DNA of 64,000 nt from Hymenobacter elongatus (GTDB lineage: Bacteria; Bacteroidota; Bacteroidia; Cytophagales; Hymenobacteraceae). The position numbers were made by a program, and so were the translations under genes. Where the stretch lies: assembly GCF_004745955.1 (NCBI RefSeq), contig NZ_SRLD01000002.1, positions 1 to 64,000 on the forward strand, written 5' to 3'. The notes under the pieces were generated by a model, which saw only the letters and a program-made list of their open reading frames with translations, was not told where the DNA came from and made no database searches. Positions 17,645-25,949 of the stretch are shown here, piece by piece (the stretch's first letter is position 1; each line of letters starts with the position of its first letter).

Positions 17645-18370
17645 ATGTCCAAGATCATCAACTCCGGTGGGGACGAAGCTGAGTTCGCCAAGCCTCTCTA
17701 CGTTCCGATTAAAAGACGTTCCTTCTTCATGTACGCTGGTGCCACGGCTGGTGCTACGGCGTTGTTGCTCTCGGGCTGCAGCGATGATGATGACAACGGT
17801 GTAACACCTGCCGGCATGGTTAATCTGGGTGCCGGCGACGTCGGTGTCCTGAACTTTGCCTATGCGTTGGAGCAGCTGGAAGCGGCTTTCTATGCTCGCG
17901 TAAAAGCCAGCCCAGCCAGCGACTTCTCGGCTACCGAAAAAGACTATTTCGTGCAGGTAGCTGCTCACGAAGCCATTCACCGTGACTTCTTCAAGGCCGC
18001 CATCAACCGTGATGCTCCCGGTAAGATCATTCAGGACCTGACGCCGGTGTTCGATACTATCGACTTCACCAAGCGTGCCTCCGTACTGAGTGCTGCCCGC
18101 ACCTTCGAGGACTTGGGTGTGCAGGCCTACAATGGCGCTGGTAAATACCTCAAAACGCCTGCTTACTTGGTTATTGCCGGACAGATCGTTTCGGTGGAAG
18201 CTCGCCACGCCGCGTATGTGCGTGACCTGATTTCGAACGGTAGCTTCGCTGATGATAGCATCATCGACCCTATCACCGGCCTCGACAAAGCACTGGAGCC
18301 AACGGCAGTAATTGCCGCAGCCCAAGGCTTTATCAAGGAAAAGCTGGATGCCACCAACGTCGGCAAATAA
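17645..18370 (+). CDS. ferritin-like diiron lipoprotein, Tat-exported (pair 1, first)
   Basis: A 241-residue Ferritin_2-type protein, related to desiccation-related proteins. A twin-arginine motif (KRRSFFMYAG, Arg 24-25) precedes a lipobox LLSGC (Cys 45). SDDDD follows the Cys and equals the Bacteroides surface-export signal. The four-helix core carries the diiron ligand set: Glu in LEQLEAAFY, ExxH in HEAIHRDFF, Glu in ARTFEDLG, and ExxH in SVEARHAAYVRDL. An iron-binding or peroxide role is inferred from this. The gene is 29 bases before its partner. The ATG at 17645 gives the Tat signal; upstream codons do not. Confidence 0.85.
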   Translation: MSKIINSGGDEAEFAKPLYVPIKRRSFFMYAGATAGATALLLSGCSDDDDNGVTPAGMVNLGAGDVGVLNFAYALEQLEAAFYARVKASPASDFSATEKDYFVQVAAHEAIHRDFFKAAINRDAPGKIIQDLTPVFDTIDFTKRASVLSAARTFEDLGVQAYNGAGKYLKTPAYLVIAGQIVSVEARHAAYVRDLISNGSFADDSIIDPITGLDKALEPTAVIAAAQGFIKEKLDATNVGK

Positions 18371-18399
18371 TTCTCTCCTCCGTTTAACGACTCCTTATC

Positions 18400-19215
18400 A
18401 TGAACATATTTCGCATCATTGAGCAATTGTCGGAGGTAGATGCCGACACCCTGGGCCGCTTCGATTCTCGTCGGGCAGTCTTCAAAACGCTGGGCTCTAC
18501 GGCCAAGCGTGGTGCTCTGGCCGCCGCGCCGGTTTTCGTAGCTTCCCTGTTCCAGAAAGCCTACGGTCAAACGGCCAAGCCTACCGTCGTCGAAGTTCTG
18601 AACTACGCTCAAACTCTTGAGCTGTTGGAAGAGGACTTCTACAAGAAGATGGTAGCCGCTGGTCAAATTCCGACCGGTGCTCCTAAAGCGGCCATTGACC
18701 TGATCCTGAAGCACGAGTCGGCCCACGTAAAGCTGCTCGATGCTACTATCAAAGCACTCGGTGGCACTCCGGTAACCGGCATCAAGTTCAAAACTTCCGC
18801 TTTCCCTGCTGACTACGCCACGCAACTGGTAGTAGCTCAGGCCCTGGAAGACACCGGTGTTCGGGCCTACAAAGGCCAGGCCGGCAACCTGATGGGTGCT
18901 ATGGCTGGCACTACCAACTTGCTCCAGGTAGCGCTGCAAATTCACTCGGTGGAGGCCCGTCACGCGGCACACATTCGGGGCATGCGCCAGCAAACGGCTT
19001 GGATCCAGGCCGCAGACTCCAGCCTGCCGGCTCCGCTGGGCCCCGCATACACGGGTGCTATTCGCGAAAGCAACGTCGTACAGTCAAACGTCAACATCAC
19101 CAACCAGTTGGCTAATCCCTACTCGGCCAACGATGCAGCGGCTTCGTTCGATGAAGTCCTGACGATGGCAGAAGTAACTGATGCTTCGCGTGCCGGCGGC
19201 CTGATTGGCGCTTAA
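18400..19215 (+). CDS. ferritin-like diiron protein (pair 1, second)
   Basis: A 271-residue Ferritin_2-type protein. SRRAVFKTLG near residues 23-32 is Tat-like, but no lipobox follows. The diiron set is present: LELLEEDFY, HESAHVKLL, ALEDTGVRAY and HSVEARHAAHIRG. It lies 29 bases after the first gene, so both are co-transcribed and may form a complex on the outer face of the envelope (inference). A terminator follows. Confidence 0.82.
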   Translation: MNIFRIIEQLSEVDADTLGRFDSRRAVFKTLGSTAKRGALAAAPVFVASLFQKAYGQTAKPTVVEVLNYAQTLELLEEDFYKKMVAAGQIPTGAPKAAIDLILKHESAHVKLLDATIKALGGTPVTGIKFKTSAFPADYATQLVVAQALEDTGVRAYKGQAGNLMGAMAGTTNLLQVALQIHSVEARHAAHIRGMRQQTAWIQAADSSLPAPLGPAYTGAIRESNVVQSNVNITNQLANPYSANDAAASFDEVLTMAEVTDASRAGGLIGA

Positions 19216-19240
19216 GCATTCCTAGTAGTTGTATACTGCA

Positions 19241-19272
19241 AAGGCTGGCTCCCGGTGGGGGTCAGCCTTTTG
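19241..19272 (+). terminator. intrinsic terminator after ferritin pair 1
   Basis: AAGGCTG...CAGCCTT hairpin with four T's. Confidence 0.7.
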
Positions 19273-19368
19273 CGTTGTAGCAGTTTTCCTGCGCTGGCCA
19301 ACGCAACTTTTCCACCCGTGCCGTACTCTTGCCAGTGGTGCATCCCGGTTTATAGGAGTACCTTTGTC

Positions 19369-19376
19369 TAGGCTGC
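19369..19376 (+). promoter_or_regulatory. -7 box TACCTTTG for ferritin pair 2
   Basis: Exact TAnnTTTG match 48 bases before the third ferritin-like gene and after a terminator, so pair 2 is likely a separate transcription unit. Confidence 0.55.
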
Positions 19377-19424
19377 TTATTTCGCTTAAGCGGCTGTTTC
19401 TTTCCGCTGGCGTATTTCTAGCTA

Positions 19425-20126
19425 ATGTCTGAATCTGCTTCTACTTCCTCCTTTTTGGCCCGCACCATGCGCCGCCGCTCTTTTTTTCAGGCAGCCGGCG
19501 CTACAGTGGCTGCCTCTACGCTACTCTTGGCTGGCTGCGGCGATGATACGACCGTCGAGCCTGCACTGCCCCCCACAACGCTGAGCTTGGGCAAAGGGGA
19601 AATCGGGGTAGCCAACTACGCGTATCTGCTCGAGCAGCTCGAAGCTGCCTTCTACCAGAAAGTGCTGGACTCGCCACCCTCCGACTTTCTGGCTGGGGAG
19701 TTGGCATCGTTTACCGAGCTGCGTGACCACGAAGTGATTCACCGGGAGTTTTTCAAGCAGCTGCTCGGTACCAGTGCCATTCCTACGCTCGAATTCAACT
19801 TCAGCTCCATTACGTTTACGACCCGCGCCGGCGTACTGGCCGCCGCTCGTACGTTTGAGGACCTGGGAGTAGCCGCCTACAACGGCGCCGGAAAGCTGCT
19901 TTCTACCAAAGCAACGCTGGTATTAGTCGGCAAAATAGCTTCGGTAGAAGCTCGTCATGCGGCCTTCATCCGCGACCTGCTGCAGGCCGACCCTTTCGCC
20001 GATGCCGTGGAAACTACCGGCGCTTTCGCCGGTTTGGGCCGCACGCTCACGCCCGCGCAGGTGATTGAAGCCGCCGCCAAGTTTTTCCCCTATACCATTC
20101 TTGTTTCTGACTTACCGACTGCCTAG
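19425..20126 (+). CDS. ferritin-like diiron lipoprotein, Tat-exported (pair 2, first)
   Basis: A 233-residue paralogue of the protein at 17645. Tat motif MRRRSFFQAAG (Arg 16-18), lipobox LLAGC (Cys 38), then GDD instead of SDDDD, so surface export is less certain. The diiron ligands are conserved: LEQLEAAFY, HEVIHREFF, ARTFEDLGV, SVEARHAAFIRDL. It comes from a tandem duplication of the two-gene unit. Confidence 0.83.
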   Translation: MSESASTSSFLARTMRRRSFFQAAGATVAASTLLLAGCGDDTTVEPALPPTTLSLGKGEIGVANYAYLLEQLEAAFYQKVLDSPPSDFLAGELASFTELRDHEVIHREFFKQLLGTSAIPTLEFNFSSITFTTRAGVLAAARTFEDLGVAAYNGAGKLLSTKATLVLVGKIASVEARHAAFIRDLLQADPFADAVETTGAFAGLGRTLTPAQVIEAAAKFFPYTILVSDLPTA

Positions 20127-20155
20127 GCAGCTGCTTTTCCTGACGACTACTTACC

Positions 20156-21028
20156 ATGAATATTCTCAAACTACTTGCTGACCTCGCGGCCGTCGATCCA
20201 GACTCCTACGAGCGTATCAGTGGCCGTCGTGGGGTCTTGGCGAGCCTGGGCCAGACAGGCCGGCGAGCAGTAGCAGCGGCGGTGCCGCTGGCTTTCGGCG
20301 CGGTGCTGCAAAAAGCATATGGCCGTCAGTCGGCTACTGTTCTCGATACTTTCACGCTGGCCCTCACGCTAGAGTATCTGGAAAGTGAGTTTTATAAGCA
20401 GGCGCTGGCTTCGTCCATGACGTTTCCGGGCAACACCAGGTCCGTTATTCAGCTTATTGCCAAGCATGAGCAAGAGCATGTCTCTTTCCTGCAAGCAACG
20501 CTGACAGCATCGGGAGCCGTTATACCGGCAAAGCCCAAGTTCGACTTCACGGGCAGCAAGAATGGCACAGCCCCTGCTCTATACCCAGCCGTTTTCCAGG
20601 ATTTTGGCACCTTCCTGAAGGTAGCCCAACTGCTGGAAGATACCGGTGTACGTGCCTATAAGGGCCAGGTAGATGTACTGATAACCGAAAATGACTTGCT
20701 TGAAGCAGCTCTACGTATTCATGCCGTCGAAGCGCGCCACGCGGCACACATTCGGGGCATGCGCCGGGCTCTGAAAGCCAATGTGCGCTACTGGATTAGC
20801 GCCAAAGATGAAGTCATTACGACTCCTAACGTCACGGATGCGGTGTATGCCGGCGAAAACATAGATAAGCAGCTGCTGCCCGATCTGGTTACCTTCTTTC
20901 CGACCCCTACCACGCAGATTCTCACGGGCACCAAAGAGCAGGTTGCTATCAGCTTGGGAGAAGCTTTCGACGAGCCCATGACGGCGGCGGCAGCTAGCAG
21001 CATTGCGAGCCTGTTTATCTACGCGTAG
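20156..21028 (+). CDS. ferritin-like diiron protein (pair 2, second)
   Basis: A 290-residue paralogue of the protein at 18400. GRRGVLASLGQTGRRAV near the N-terminus is a Tat-like stretch, followed by a hydrophobic segment and LQKAYG, shared with the paralogue. Ligands: LEYLESEFY, HEQEHVSFL, LLEDTGVRAYKGQ, HAVEARHAAHIRG. Gap to the preceding gene is 29 bases, the same as in pair 1. Confidence 0.82.
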   Translation: MNILKLLADLAAVDPDSYERISGRRGVLASLGQTGRRAVAAAVPLAFGAVLQKAYGRQSATVLDTFTLALTLEYLESEFYKQALASSMTFPGNTRSVIQLIAKHEQEHVSFLQATLTASGAVIPAKPKFDFTGSKNGTAPALYPAVFQDFGTFLKVAQLLEDTGVRAYKGQVDVLITENDLLEAALRIHAVEARHAAHIRGMRRALKANVRYWISAKDEVITTPNVTDAVYAGENIDKQLLPDLVTFFPTPTTQILTGTKEQVAISLGEAFDEPMTAAAASSIASLFIYA

Positions 21029-21058
21029 CACTTCGGCAACTTCCTTGAACTTCTTAGT

Positions 21059-21086
21059 AAGAACGGCTTCGGCCGTTCTTTTTTTG
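21059..21086 (+). terminator. intrinsic terminator with UUCG loop
   Basis: AAGAACGGC, TTCG tetraloop, GCCGTTCTT, then T's. A very stable cUUCGg hairpin. Confidence 0.92.
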
Positions 21087-21262
21087 TATTAAGAAAGGGT
21101 TAAAAAGCACTATAATGCTTGTACTATGAAAATTTATTCTTGTATCTTTCGTTAAAATCACCTCCAAATGACACCGCAGCCGCAGCTTTTTCAGCGGCTC
21201 TCGTATACAGATTCTGCTACCCTACACCACCCCACCCAACCTACCTAAAACAAACTTGACCG

Positions 21263-21451
21263 ATGCTGGAATACGTTAAAACCATCCTGCTAAAAGTCAG
21301 CTTCGACAAAATTCTTTTTGAGAAAGAGCTGCGCAAAGGATTTCGCATGCTCGTTCCGACAGAGTTGGTTGAACTAAAGGCATGGTGCTACCAACAGTTT
21401 GCAAAAATCTATCGGCGCATCCTGAACCGTGTATTCGCTACGGCCGCCTAG
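21263..21451 (+). CDS. small basic protein, unknown function
   Basis: A 62-residue protein beginning MLEYVKTILLKVSFDKILFEKE and rich in Lys, Leu and aromatic residues, predicted mostly helical. No signal peptide. The upstream 150 bases are AT-rich and include TATCTTTC, one base from the -7 consensus. I cannot name a family; it looks like a real gene by composition and spacing. Confidence 0.6.
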   Translation: MLEYVKTILLKVSFDKILFEKELRKGFRMLVPTELVELKAWCYQQFAKIYRRILNRVFATAA

Positions 21452-21491
21452 CTGCCCGCATATACACCAGAAGTCAACACCCTTACCGCTC

Positions 21492-22451
21492 CTATTCCTC
21501 TTCAAACCCAGCGGGGCCTTCTGTTTCCGACACGAAGCGGATGTTTCGCGTCAGGCCGGCGTAGCCCGTTCGTTTTAGCGCCGACTGCCGGAATAACTCC
21601 GTGAACAGTTCGTGCGTGATTTCCTGCCAGTCGACGGCGTTGAGTTGCGGTAGCTGTGGGTGAGCCTGAAATTGCGGCTCGGTGTGCGGCTTGGCGAATC
21701 GGTTCCAGGGGCACACGTCCTGGCAGATGTCGCAGCCGAAGACCCAATTACCAAACTTACCGGCTACGTCCCGAGGAATCTGGTCCTTCAGCTCAATGGT
21801 GAAGTAGCTGATGCATTTGCTGCCGTCTACCACGTAGGGCTCGGTAATAGCATCAGTGGGGCACGCATCCATGCACTTGGTGCAGGTGCCGCAGTAGTCC
21901 TTGATGGGGCCGTCGTAGTCCAGCTCCAAATCCACGATGAGCTCGGCAATGAAGTAGAAGCTGCCCACACCCGGCGTAATCAGGTTGGAGTTTTTGCCCA
22001 CCCAGCCCAACCCGCTTTTTTTGGCCCACGCTTTATCGAGCACCGGAGCCGAATCGACAAAAGCCCGGCCCCCTACTTCACCGATTTCCGCCTGTATATC
22101 GGCCAGCAAAATTTTCAGCTTATCCTTGATGACGAAGTGATAGTCGCGGCCGTACGCATACTTGCTGATTTTAAGCGTGTCGTCCGGCTGTTGGTCTTCC
22201 GGGGCCGGGTAGTAGTTGAGCAGCAGCGAAATCACTGATTTGGCACCATCTACGAGCAGGCGTGGGTCGAGGCGCTTGTCGAAGTGGTTGGCCATGTAGC
22301 CCATCTGCCCGTTCATCTGCCGGCTGAGCCATTTTTCGAGCCGAGGCGCTTCCTCTTCCAAAAACCCAGCCTTGGAAATACCGCAATACATGAAGCCCAG
22401 CTCCGTGGCGCGGCGCTTGATGAAAGCAGTGTACTGAGCAGTGGGAAGCAT
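21492..22451 (-). CDS. queG: epoxyqueuosine reductase
   Basis: A 319-residue cobalamin- and Fe-S-dependent enzyme that reduces epoxyqueuosine in tRNA to queuosine. The two 4Fe-4S motifs are [16 protein letters not shown] and the later [12 protein letters not shown]. Upstream [18 protein letters not shown] is the typical QueG block. Length is slightly short but within range. It has its own -7 box. Confidence 0.95.
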   Translation of the reverse strand: MLPTAQYTAFIKRRATELGFMYCGISKAGFLEEEAPRLEKWLSRQMNGQMGYMANHFDKRLDPRLLVDGAKSVISLLLNYYPAPEDQQPDDTLKISKYAYGRDYHFVIKDKLKILLADIQAEIGEVGGRAFVDSAPVLDKAWAKKSGLGWVGKNSNLITPGVGSFYFIAELIVDLELDYDGPIKDYCGTCTKCMDACPTDAITEPYVVDGSKCISYFTIELKDQIPRDVAGKFGNWVFGCDICQDVCPWNRFAKPHTEPQFQAHPQLPQLNAVDWQEITHELFTELFRQSALKRTGYAGLTRNIRFVSETEGPAGFEEE

Positions 22452-22472
22452 GATTTTGCGAATGGCGGACTA

Positions 22473-22480
22473 CAAAAATA
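22473..22480 (-). promoter_or_regulatory. -7 box TATTTTTG for queG
   Basis: Exact TAnnTTTG match on the minus strand, 21 bases before the queG start; no -33 TTG seen. Confidence 0.4.
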
Positions 22481-22600
22481 CGGCATTGAAAGTTGTCATT
22501 CCTTTCCCATCTGTCAGCCCGTAACGCCTGTCATCCTGAACGCAGCGGAGTGAAATAAAGGATCTTCCTGACCTAACCTTACGAAACTTTCTTTAACGCG

Positions 22601-22633
22601 AAAAGCCCTTTACCGTGCCGACGGGAAAGGGCT
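22601..22633 (-). terminator. probable terminator after ruvB
   Basis: On the minus strand AGCCCTTT...AAAGGGCT is followed by TTTT. It is about 220 bases after the ruvB stop, past element C. Confidence 0.6.
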
Positions 22634-22661
22634 CTAGCACAGGTAATCCACATCGTCACTT

Positions 22662-22747
22662 AGGGCCTGTCCGAATAGAAAAAAAGAACGTCATGCTCAT
22701 CTGGCGTCCGCGCAGTCGAAGCATGACCGCCTATTCGGATAGGCCCT
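22662..22747. repeat. MITE-like element C
   Basis: Ends AGGGCCTGTCCGAATAG (22662-22678) and CTATTCGGATAGGCCCT (22731-22747) are inverted copies with one mismatch. The 52-base interior contains GTCATGCTCATCTGGCGTCC and GCAGTCGAAGCATGAC, pieces shared with elements A and B. Confidence 0.7.
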
Positions 22748-22851
22748 CAGCGGAAGCAGTTTATCCATCGCCGCTTGATGCGCGGAATGCTTCGCTGCGT
22801 TCAGCATGACAGGTGTTGTAGAATAACATGCGAAAAAAACGCCGCACTCTG

Positions 22852-23904
22852 CTACTCCTGCGCGCCAAACAGGTCGCCGGGAGAGTTGCCGCGCAGGTGC
22901 TGGGGCATGAGCTTGCCAAGGTGCTTGTAGGCCGCCTCGGTAGCTTCGCGGCCCCGGGAGGTGCGCTTGAGGTAGCCTTCCTTAATCAGGAAGGGCTCGT
23001 ACACTTCCTCTATAGTTTCGGCTTCTTCCCCGCAAGCCGTGGCAATGGTGCTGATGCCAACCGGCCCACCCTTGAACTTGTCGATGATAGTGTTCAGAAT
23101 GCGCTTGTCCATGTCGTCGAGGCCGTGGTGGTCTACGTCGAGGGCGTTGAGGGCAAACTGGGCAATATCGACCGTGATGGAGCCGGTACCTTTCATCTGA
23201 GCGAAGTCGCGGGTACGGCGCAGCAGGTTGTTGGCAATGCGGGGCGTACCACGCGAGCGGCGGGCTATTTCGAACGCCGCGTCCTCATAGATTGGCGTGG
23301 CCAGGATTTCGGCCGAGCGCATCACGATGTCAGTGAGCAGCTTGGCGTCGTAATATTCGAGGCGGGAGCTGATGCCAAAGCGGGCCCGCAACGGCGAAGT
23401 GAGCATACCCGAGCGGGTAGTGGCGCCAATGAGCGTGAAAGGGCTCAGGGAAATCTGTACCGAGCGGGCATTCGGACCCGAATCGAGCAGGATGTCGATG
23501 CGGTAGTCCTCCATGGCCGAGTACAGGTACTCCTCCACGACGGGGTTGAGCCGGTGAATCTCATCGATAAAAAGCACATCGTGCGGATCCAGATTCGTGA
23601 GCAGGCCCGCCAGGTCGGAGGGCTTGTCGAGCACCGGGCCCGAGGTCATCTTGATGCCGGCGCCCAACTCGTTGGCAATGATGTGGGAAAGCGTGGTTTT
23701 GCCCAGGCCGGGAGGGCCGTGCAGCAGCACGTGGTCGAGGGCTTCGCCGCGCTGCTTGGCGGCACCCACGAAGATTTTCAGATTATCGACCACTTTGGCC
23801 TGGCCCGTGAAGTCGGCAAAGCTAAGCGGGCGCAGGGCCTTGTCAATCTCCTTTTCGCCGGAGTCCATGTGGTCGGTGCCACCAGTCAGAAATGTTTCGC
23901 GCAT
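22852..23904 (-). CDS. ruvB: Holliday junction branch-migration ATPase RuvB
   Basis: A 350-residue AAA+ motor that drives branch migration with Ruv[12 protein letters not shown] at the N-terminus, Walker [10 protein letters not shown] (63-71), Walker [10 protein letters not shown], the sensor motif [18 protein letters not shown], and the winged-helix C-terminus ([20 protein letters not shown]) are all present. ruvA and ruvC are not in this window. Confidence 0.97.
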   Translation of the reverse strand: MRETFLTGGTDHMDSGEKEIDKALRPLSFADFTGQAKVVDNLKIFVGAAKQRGEALDHVLLHGPPGLGKTTLSHIIANELGAGIKMTSGPVLDKPSDLAGLLTNLDPHDVLFIDEIHRLNPVVEEYLYSAMEDYRIDILLDSGPNARSVQISLSPFTLIGATTRSGMLTSPLRARFGISSRLEYYDAKLLTDIVMRSAEILATPIYEDAAFEIARRSRGTPRIANNLLRRTRDFAQMKGTGSITVDIAQFALNALDVDHHGLDDMDKRILNTIIDKFKGGPVGISTIATACGEEAETIEEVYEPFLIKEGYLKRTSRGREATEAAYKHLGKLMPQHLRGNSPGDLFGAQE

Positions 23905-24099
23905 AGCGGGGCTATATTCAGGTATTGCGTTGAATAAAGGTAACGCTTTCGGAGGCTAAAATGGTCCCGATTTTTAGCAAAATTTCAACTCCACGCCGCT
24001 AATCTTACTACTTATATTAGTATAGAGGCAATTTTAGGCCCTGAGTACCGCTGCACCAGCGCTTTCTTAGCTTCTTTGCGGCCGTATTACTCGCTACCG

Positions 24100-25095
24100 A
24101 TGCATTTCTCCCTTTCCGACGCCTGGCTCGCCCAGCTCCCCGCCGATTTTTACGACCAGCTGGCGCACTGCCTTTCCCTACACGGCATGGTCTGCACCGA
24201 GCTTTTCAGCCGGCCCGATTCTGCGTTGGTGGGGCAGCTGGCCCTGCTTTCGACCGTGGATGCGGCGGTAGTGGGCGAGCTGAATACTATTCAGAGCCAG
24301 GAGCAGCTAGTGGCCGCTCTGCACCAGCGGCCTGGGCAGGTATACGACTTGCTGGTACTGGGCCGGCTCGGACTCGATACATCCCTGGCCGAGCCGGTGC
24401 TGCGCTTCGTACGGCAGCAAATGAATATCTCGGAAGTCCAGATGGAGGCACTTAAAGCCTATTGCCTGGAGCTGAGCGACACGTTTTTAGCGTCGGTGGA
24501 GCAGCATCTGGCCGAAACCGACCGCTCTACGGCGGGCCGCCTGGGCCAGCACCGCTTGCAGCTGGAGGAAGCATTTTTCAGCCATAGCCACAGCCAGGCA
24601 GCCGGAGCCACGCTACTGCCTACAGTGGCCACGGTGCGTTTTAACGAGCCCCAGCTGCAAATGATCCGGCTGGCGGTGCTACTGGTGCATGGTCTGCCGG
24701 CAGCGGCCGGGCAGCCTTTCCTCCAGGCCGTGGAGCGGCTGGCAGCTTTGCGCCCGGCAGCTCTCGAACCACTGATGGAGCGACTGGGCAGCCTTCCAGC
24801 CGGCCACCAGCTACCGCTGACGATGCCCGAGCTGGTGCAGCTCTACCAGGCCATGCAGGTATGCGGCTTGGTATTCGTGTCTGACGTGCTGGCCACGCTG
24901 GGGCTGGAAGAATTTATGACGGGGCCACCCGATACCGCTACCCCGGCCGCCGATACGGCTGCGCCGATGAGCAGCCGCCAAGCGGTGGGCGAAATGGTGA
25001 GCGGCTTCACGGAGTGGGTGCAGGCCAACTTTGCCGAGGAAGCGGCGATTCAGCAGGCCCGCCAGCAAATTGCCGACCTCACGGACCTGGTGTAA
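24100..25095 (+). CDS. hypothetical protein, unknown function
   Basis: A 331-residue, Ala/Leu/Gln-rich, acidic cytosolic-looking protein without signal peptide or membrane helix. Predicted mostly helical. A Thr/Pro/Ala linker (DTATPAADTAAP, about residues 285-297) precedes a short helical tail. The start was set at the ATG at 24100; an upstream TTG is in frame. I recognise no domain. Confidence 0.65.
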   Translation: MHFSLSDAWLAQLPADFYDQLAHCLSLHGMVCTELFSRPDSALVGQLALLSTVDAAVVGELNTIQSQEQLVAALHQRPGQVYDLLVLGRLGLDTSLAEPVLRFVRQQMNISEVQMEALKAYCLELSDTFLASVEQHLAETDRSTAGRLGQHRLQLEEAFFSHSHSQAAGATLLPTVATVRFNEPQLQMIRLAVLLVHGLPAAAGQPFLQAVERLAALRPAALEPLMERLGSLPAGHQLPLTMPELVQLYQAMQVCGLVFVSDVLATLGLEEFMTGPPDTATPAADTAAPMSSRQAVGEMVSGFTEWVQANFAEEAAIQQARQQIADLTDLV

Positions 25096-25135
25096 CGGGG
25101 GAGGGCACCGCGCCGACCGGAGCCGCCACGCGGGG

Positions 25136-25483
25136 CTATTGGCTCAGTAGCACTACCTCTACTTCGAGCTGTAGCCAATCCTCATCCCAAGCCTTGTGGG
25201 TGAGCCGGGCCTGCAACGGGTAGCCGGCGTCGAGCAGGCGGGCCACAGTTTCGTTGCGCACTTCGGGCAGGTAGCCCAGCCACACCCCGGCTTCGGCCTC
25301 GGCGGTGAGCACCTTCACGGCCCAGTCGTCGTACTTGCTGTCGGCCTCGCGCACGAGCTGCAGCAGCTGGCCCAGGTAGAGCGCGGGTTCGTGCTGACGA
25401 AGATTTTCGCGGTGGGTGGTGCCAGCCACCAGGCATTCGAGCAAAACCAAACCGGACGTGGGCGTAGCAGAAGGAGTGTTCAT
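25136..25483 (-). CDS. stand-alone HIRAN-domain protein
   Basis: A 115-residue protein that is almost only a HIRAN domain: LLECLVAGTTHRENL, LVREADSKYDDWAVKVL, GVWLGYLPEVRNETVARLL. HIRAN domains bind 3' ends or damaged and stalled-fork DNA, usually fused to helicases or nucleases (established for HLTF/Rad5). No partner domain is here. The ATG at 25483 is preferred; the frame runs further into the adjacent repeat array, giving no domain-like sequence. The gene is divergent from the winged-helix gene across the array. Confidence 0.65.
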   Translation of the reverse strand: MNTPSATPTSGLVLLECLVAGTTHRENLRQHEPALYLGQLLQLVREADSKYDDWAVKVLTAEAEAGVWLGYLPEVRNETVARLLDAGYPLQARLTHKAWDEDWLQLEVEVVLLSQ

Positions 25484-25579
25484 GACCCCAATGTACAGGG
25501 ATGCCGCCGGTTTTGAAGTATGCCCGATTCTGGGCAATGCTTCCGCCCGGTGAATTTCTACCACAAAGCAGCTGGTTGG

Positions 25580-25831
25580 ATACTTATTGGCGAGTTTCTG
25601 ATCCTTCATTACCCGATTTTGATCCATAGTGGGCAGCTACTTATCCATACTGAAGAACTACTAATCCATAGTAGGGACATTTATATCCACGGTTGGCATA
25701 CAGGTATCCATTTAATCTATCCTCTTATCCACGGTAGGTAACTATTGATCCATTATGCCCATATTTTGATCCATTTTCGTGAAGTTTCGATACATTATCA
25801 AGCAGTATCTATCTCCCTCTCCTCTTTACTT
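25580..25831. repeat. array of twelve degenerate 21-bp units
   Basis: ATCCA or a close variant starts at 25580 (ATACT), 25601 (ATCCT), 25622, 25643, 25664, 25685, 25706, 25727, 25748, 25769 (all ATCCA), 25790 (ATACA) and 25811 (ATCTC), always exactly 21 bases apart. The best units read ATCCAyrGTnGG followed by a looser half near ACTnnT. Hand count gives about 38% GC over 25621-25800, against GC-rich flanks. The + frame would read a heptapeptide pattern (LIHSGQL, LIHTEEL, LIHSRDI) but hits TAA at 25739-25741. The minus frame has stops in the units. Confidence 0.85.
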
Positions 25832-25833
25832 AA

Positions 25834-25949
25834 TGAAGCTGTTTAGGAAGTCAACAAAACCAGATCGTCATGCTGAGCATTCTGCTTTATGCGCAGAATG
25901 CTCAGCATGACGATCTGGTGGGTTCAACCATACTTCCTAAACAGCTTCA
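25834..25949. repeat. MITE-like element D, nested inverted repeats
   Basis: Outer perfect 18-bp ends TGAAGCTGTTTAGGAAGT (25834-25851) and its inverse (25932-25949) enclose a perfect 27-bp inner palindrome (25859-25885 and 25893-25919) containing GTCATGCTGAGCATTCTGC. The right end stops exactly at the ATG of the winged-helix gene. The ends match element E. Confidence 0.85.

Larger units (their letters stand above)
22530..22810. repeat. inverted pair of palindrome-family fragments
   Basis: GTCATCCTGAACGCAGCG at 22530-22547 is the inverse, with one mismatch, of CGCTGCGTTCAGCATGAC at 22793-22810. Both carry the GTCATGCTGA core of the dispersed palindromes. Between them lie the ruvB terminator and element C. 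It is either one degraded large element or two fragments. Confidence 0.5.

Noticed and set aside
24008..25095. Possible retron or DGR-like cassette near the array
   Set aside because: No reverse transcriptase motif (such as YADD) was seen in any reading frame of the area.
25520..25741. 73-codon frame on the plus strand over the 21-bp array (LIHSGQL-type heptads)
   Set aside because: The frame is a by-product of a 21-base period, has no fitting upstream gene signals, and stops in mid-array while the DNA period continues. Kept only as an alternative hypothesis in the array finding.
25580..25831. CRISPR array
   Set aside because: Units of 21 bp with 5-12 conserved bases leave no room for repeat plus spacer, and no cas gene is near.
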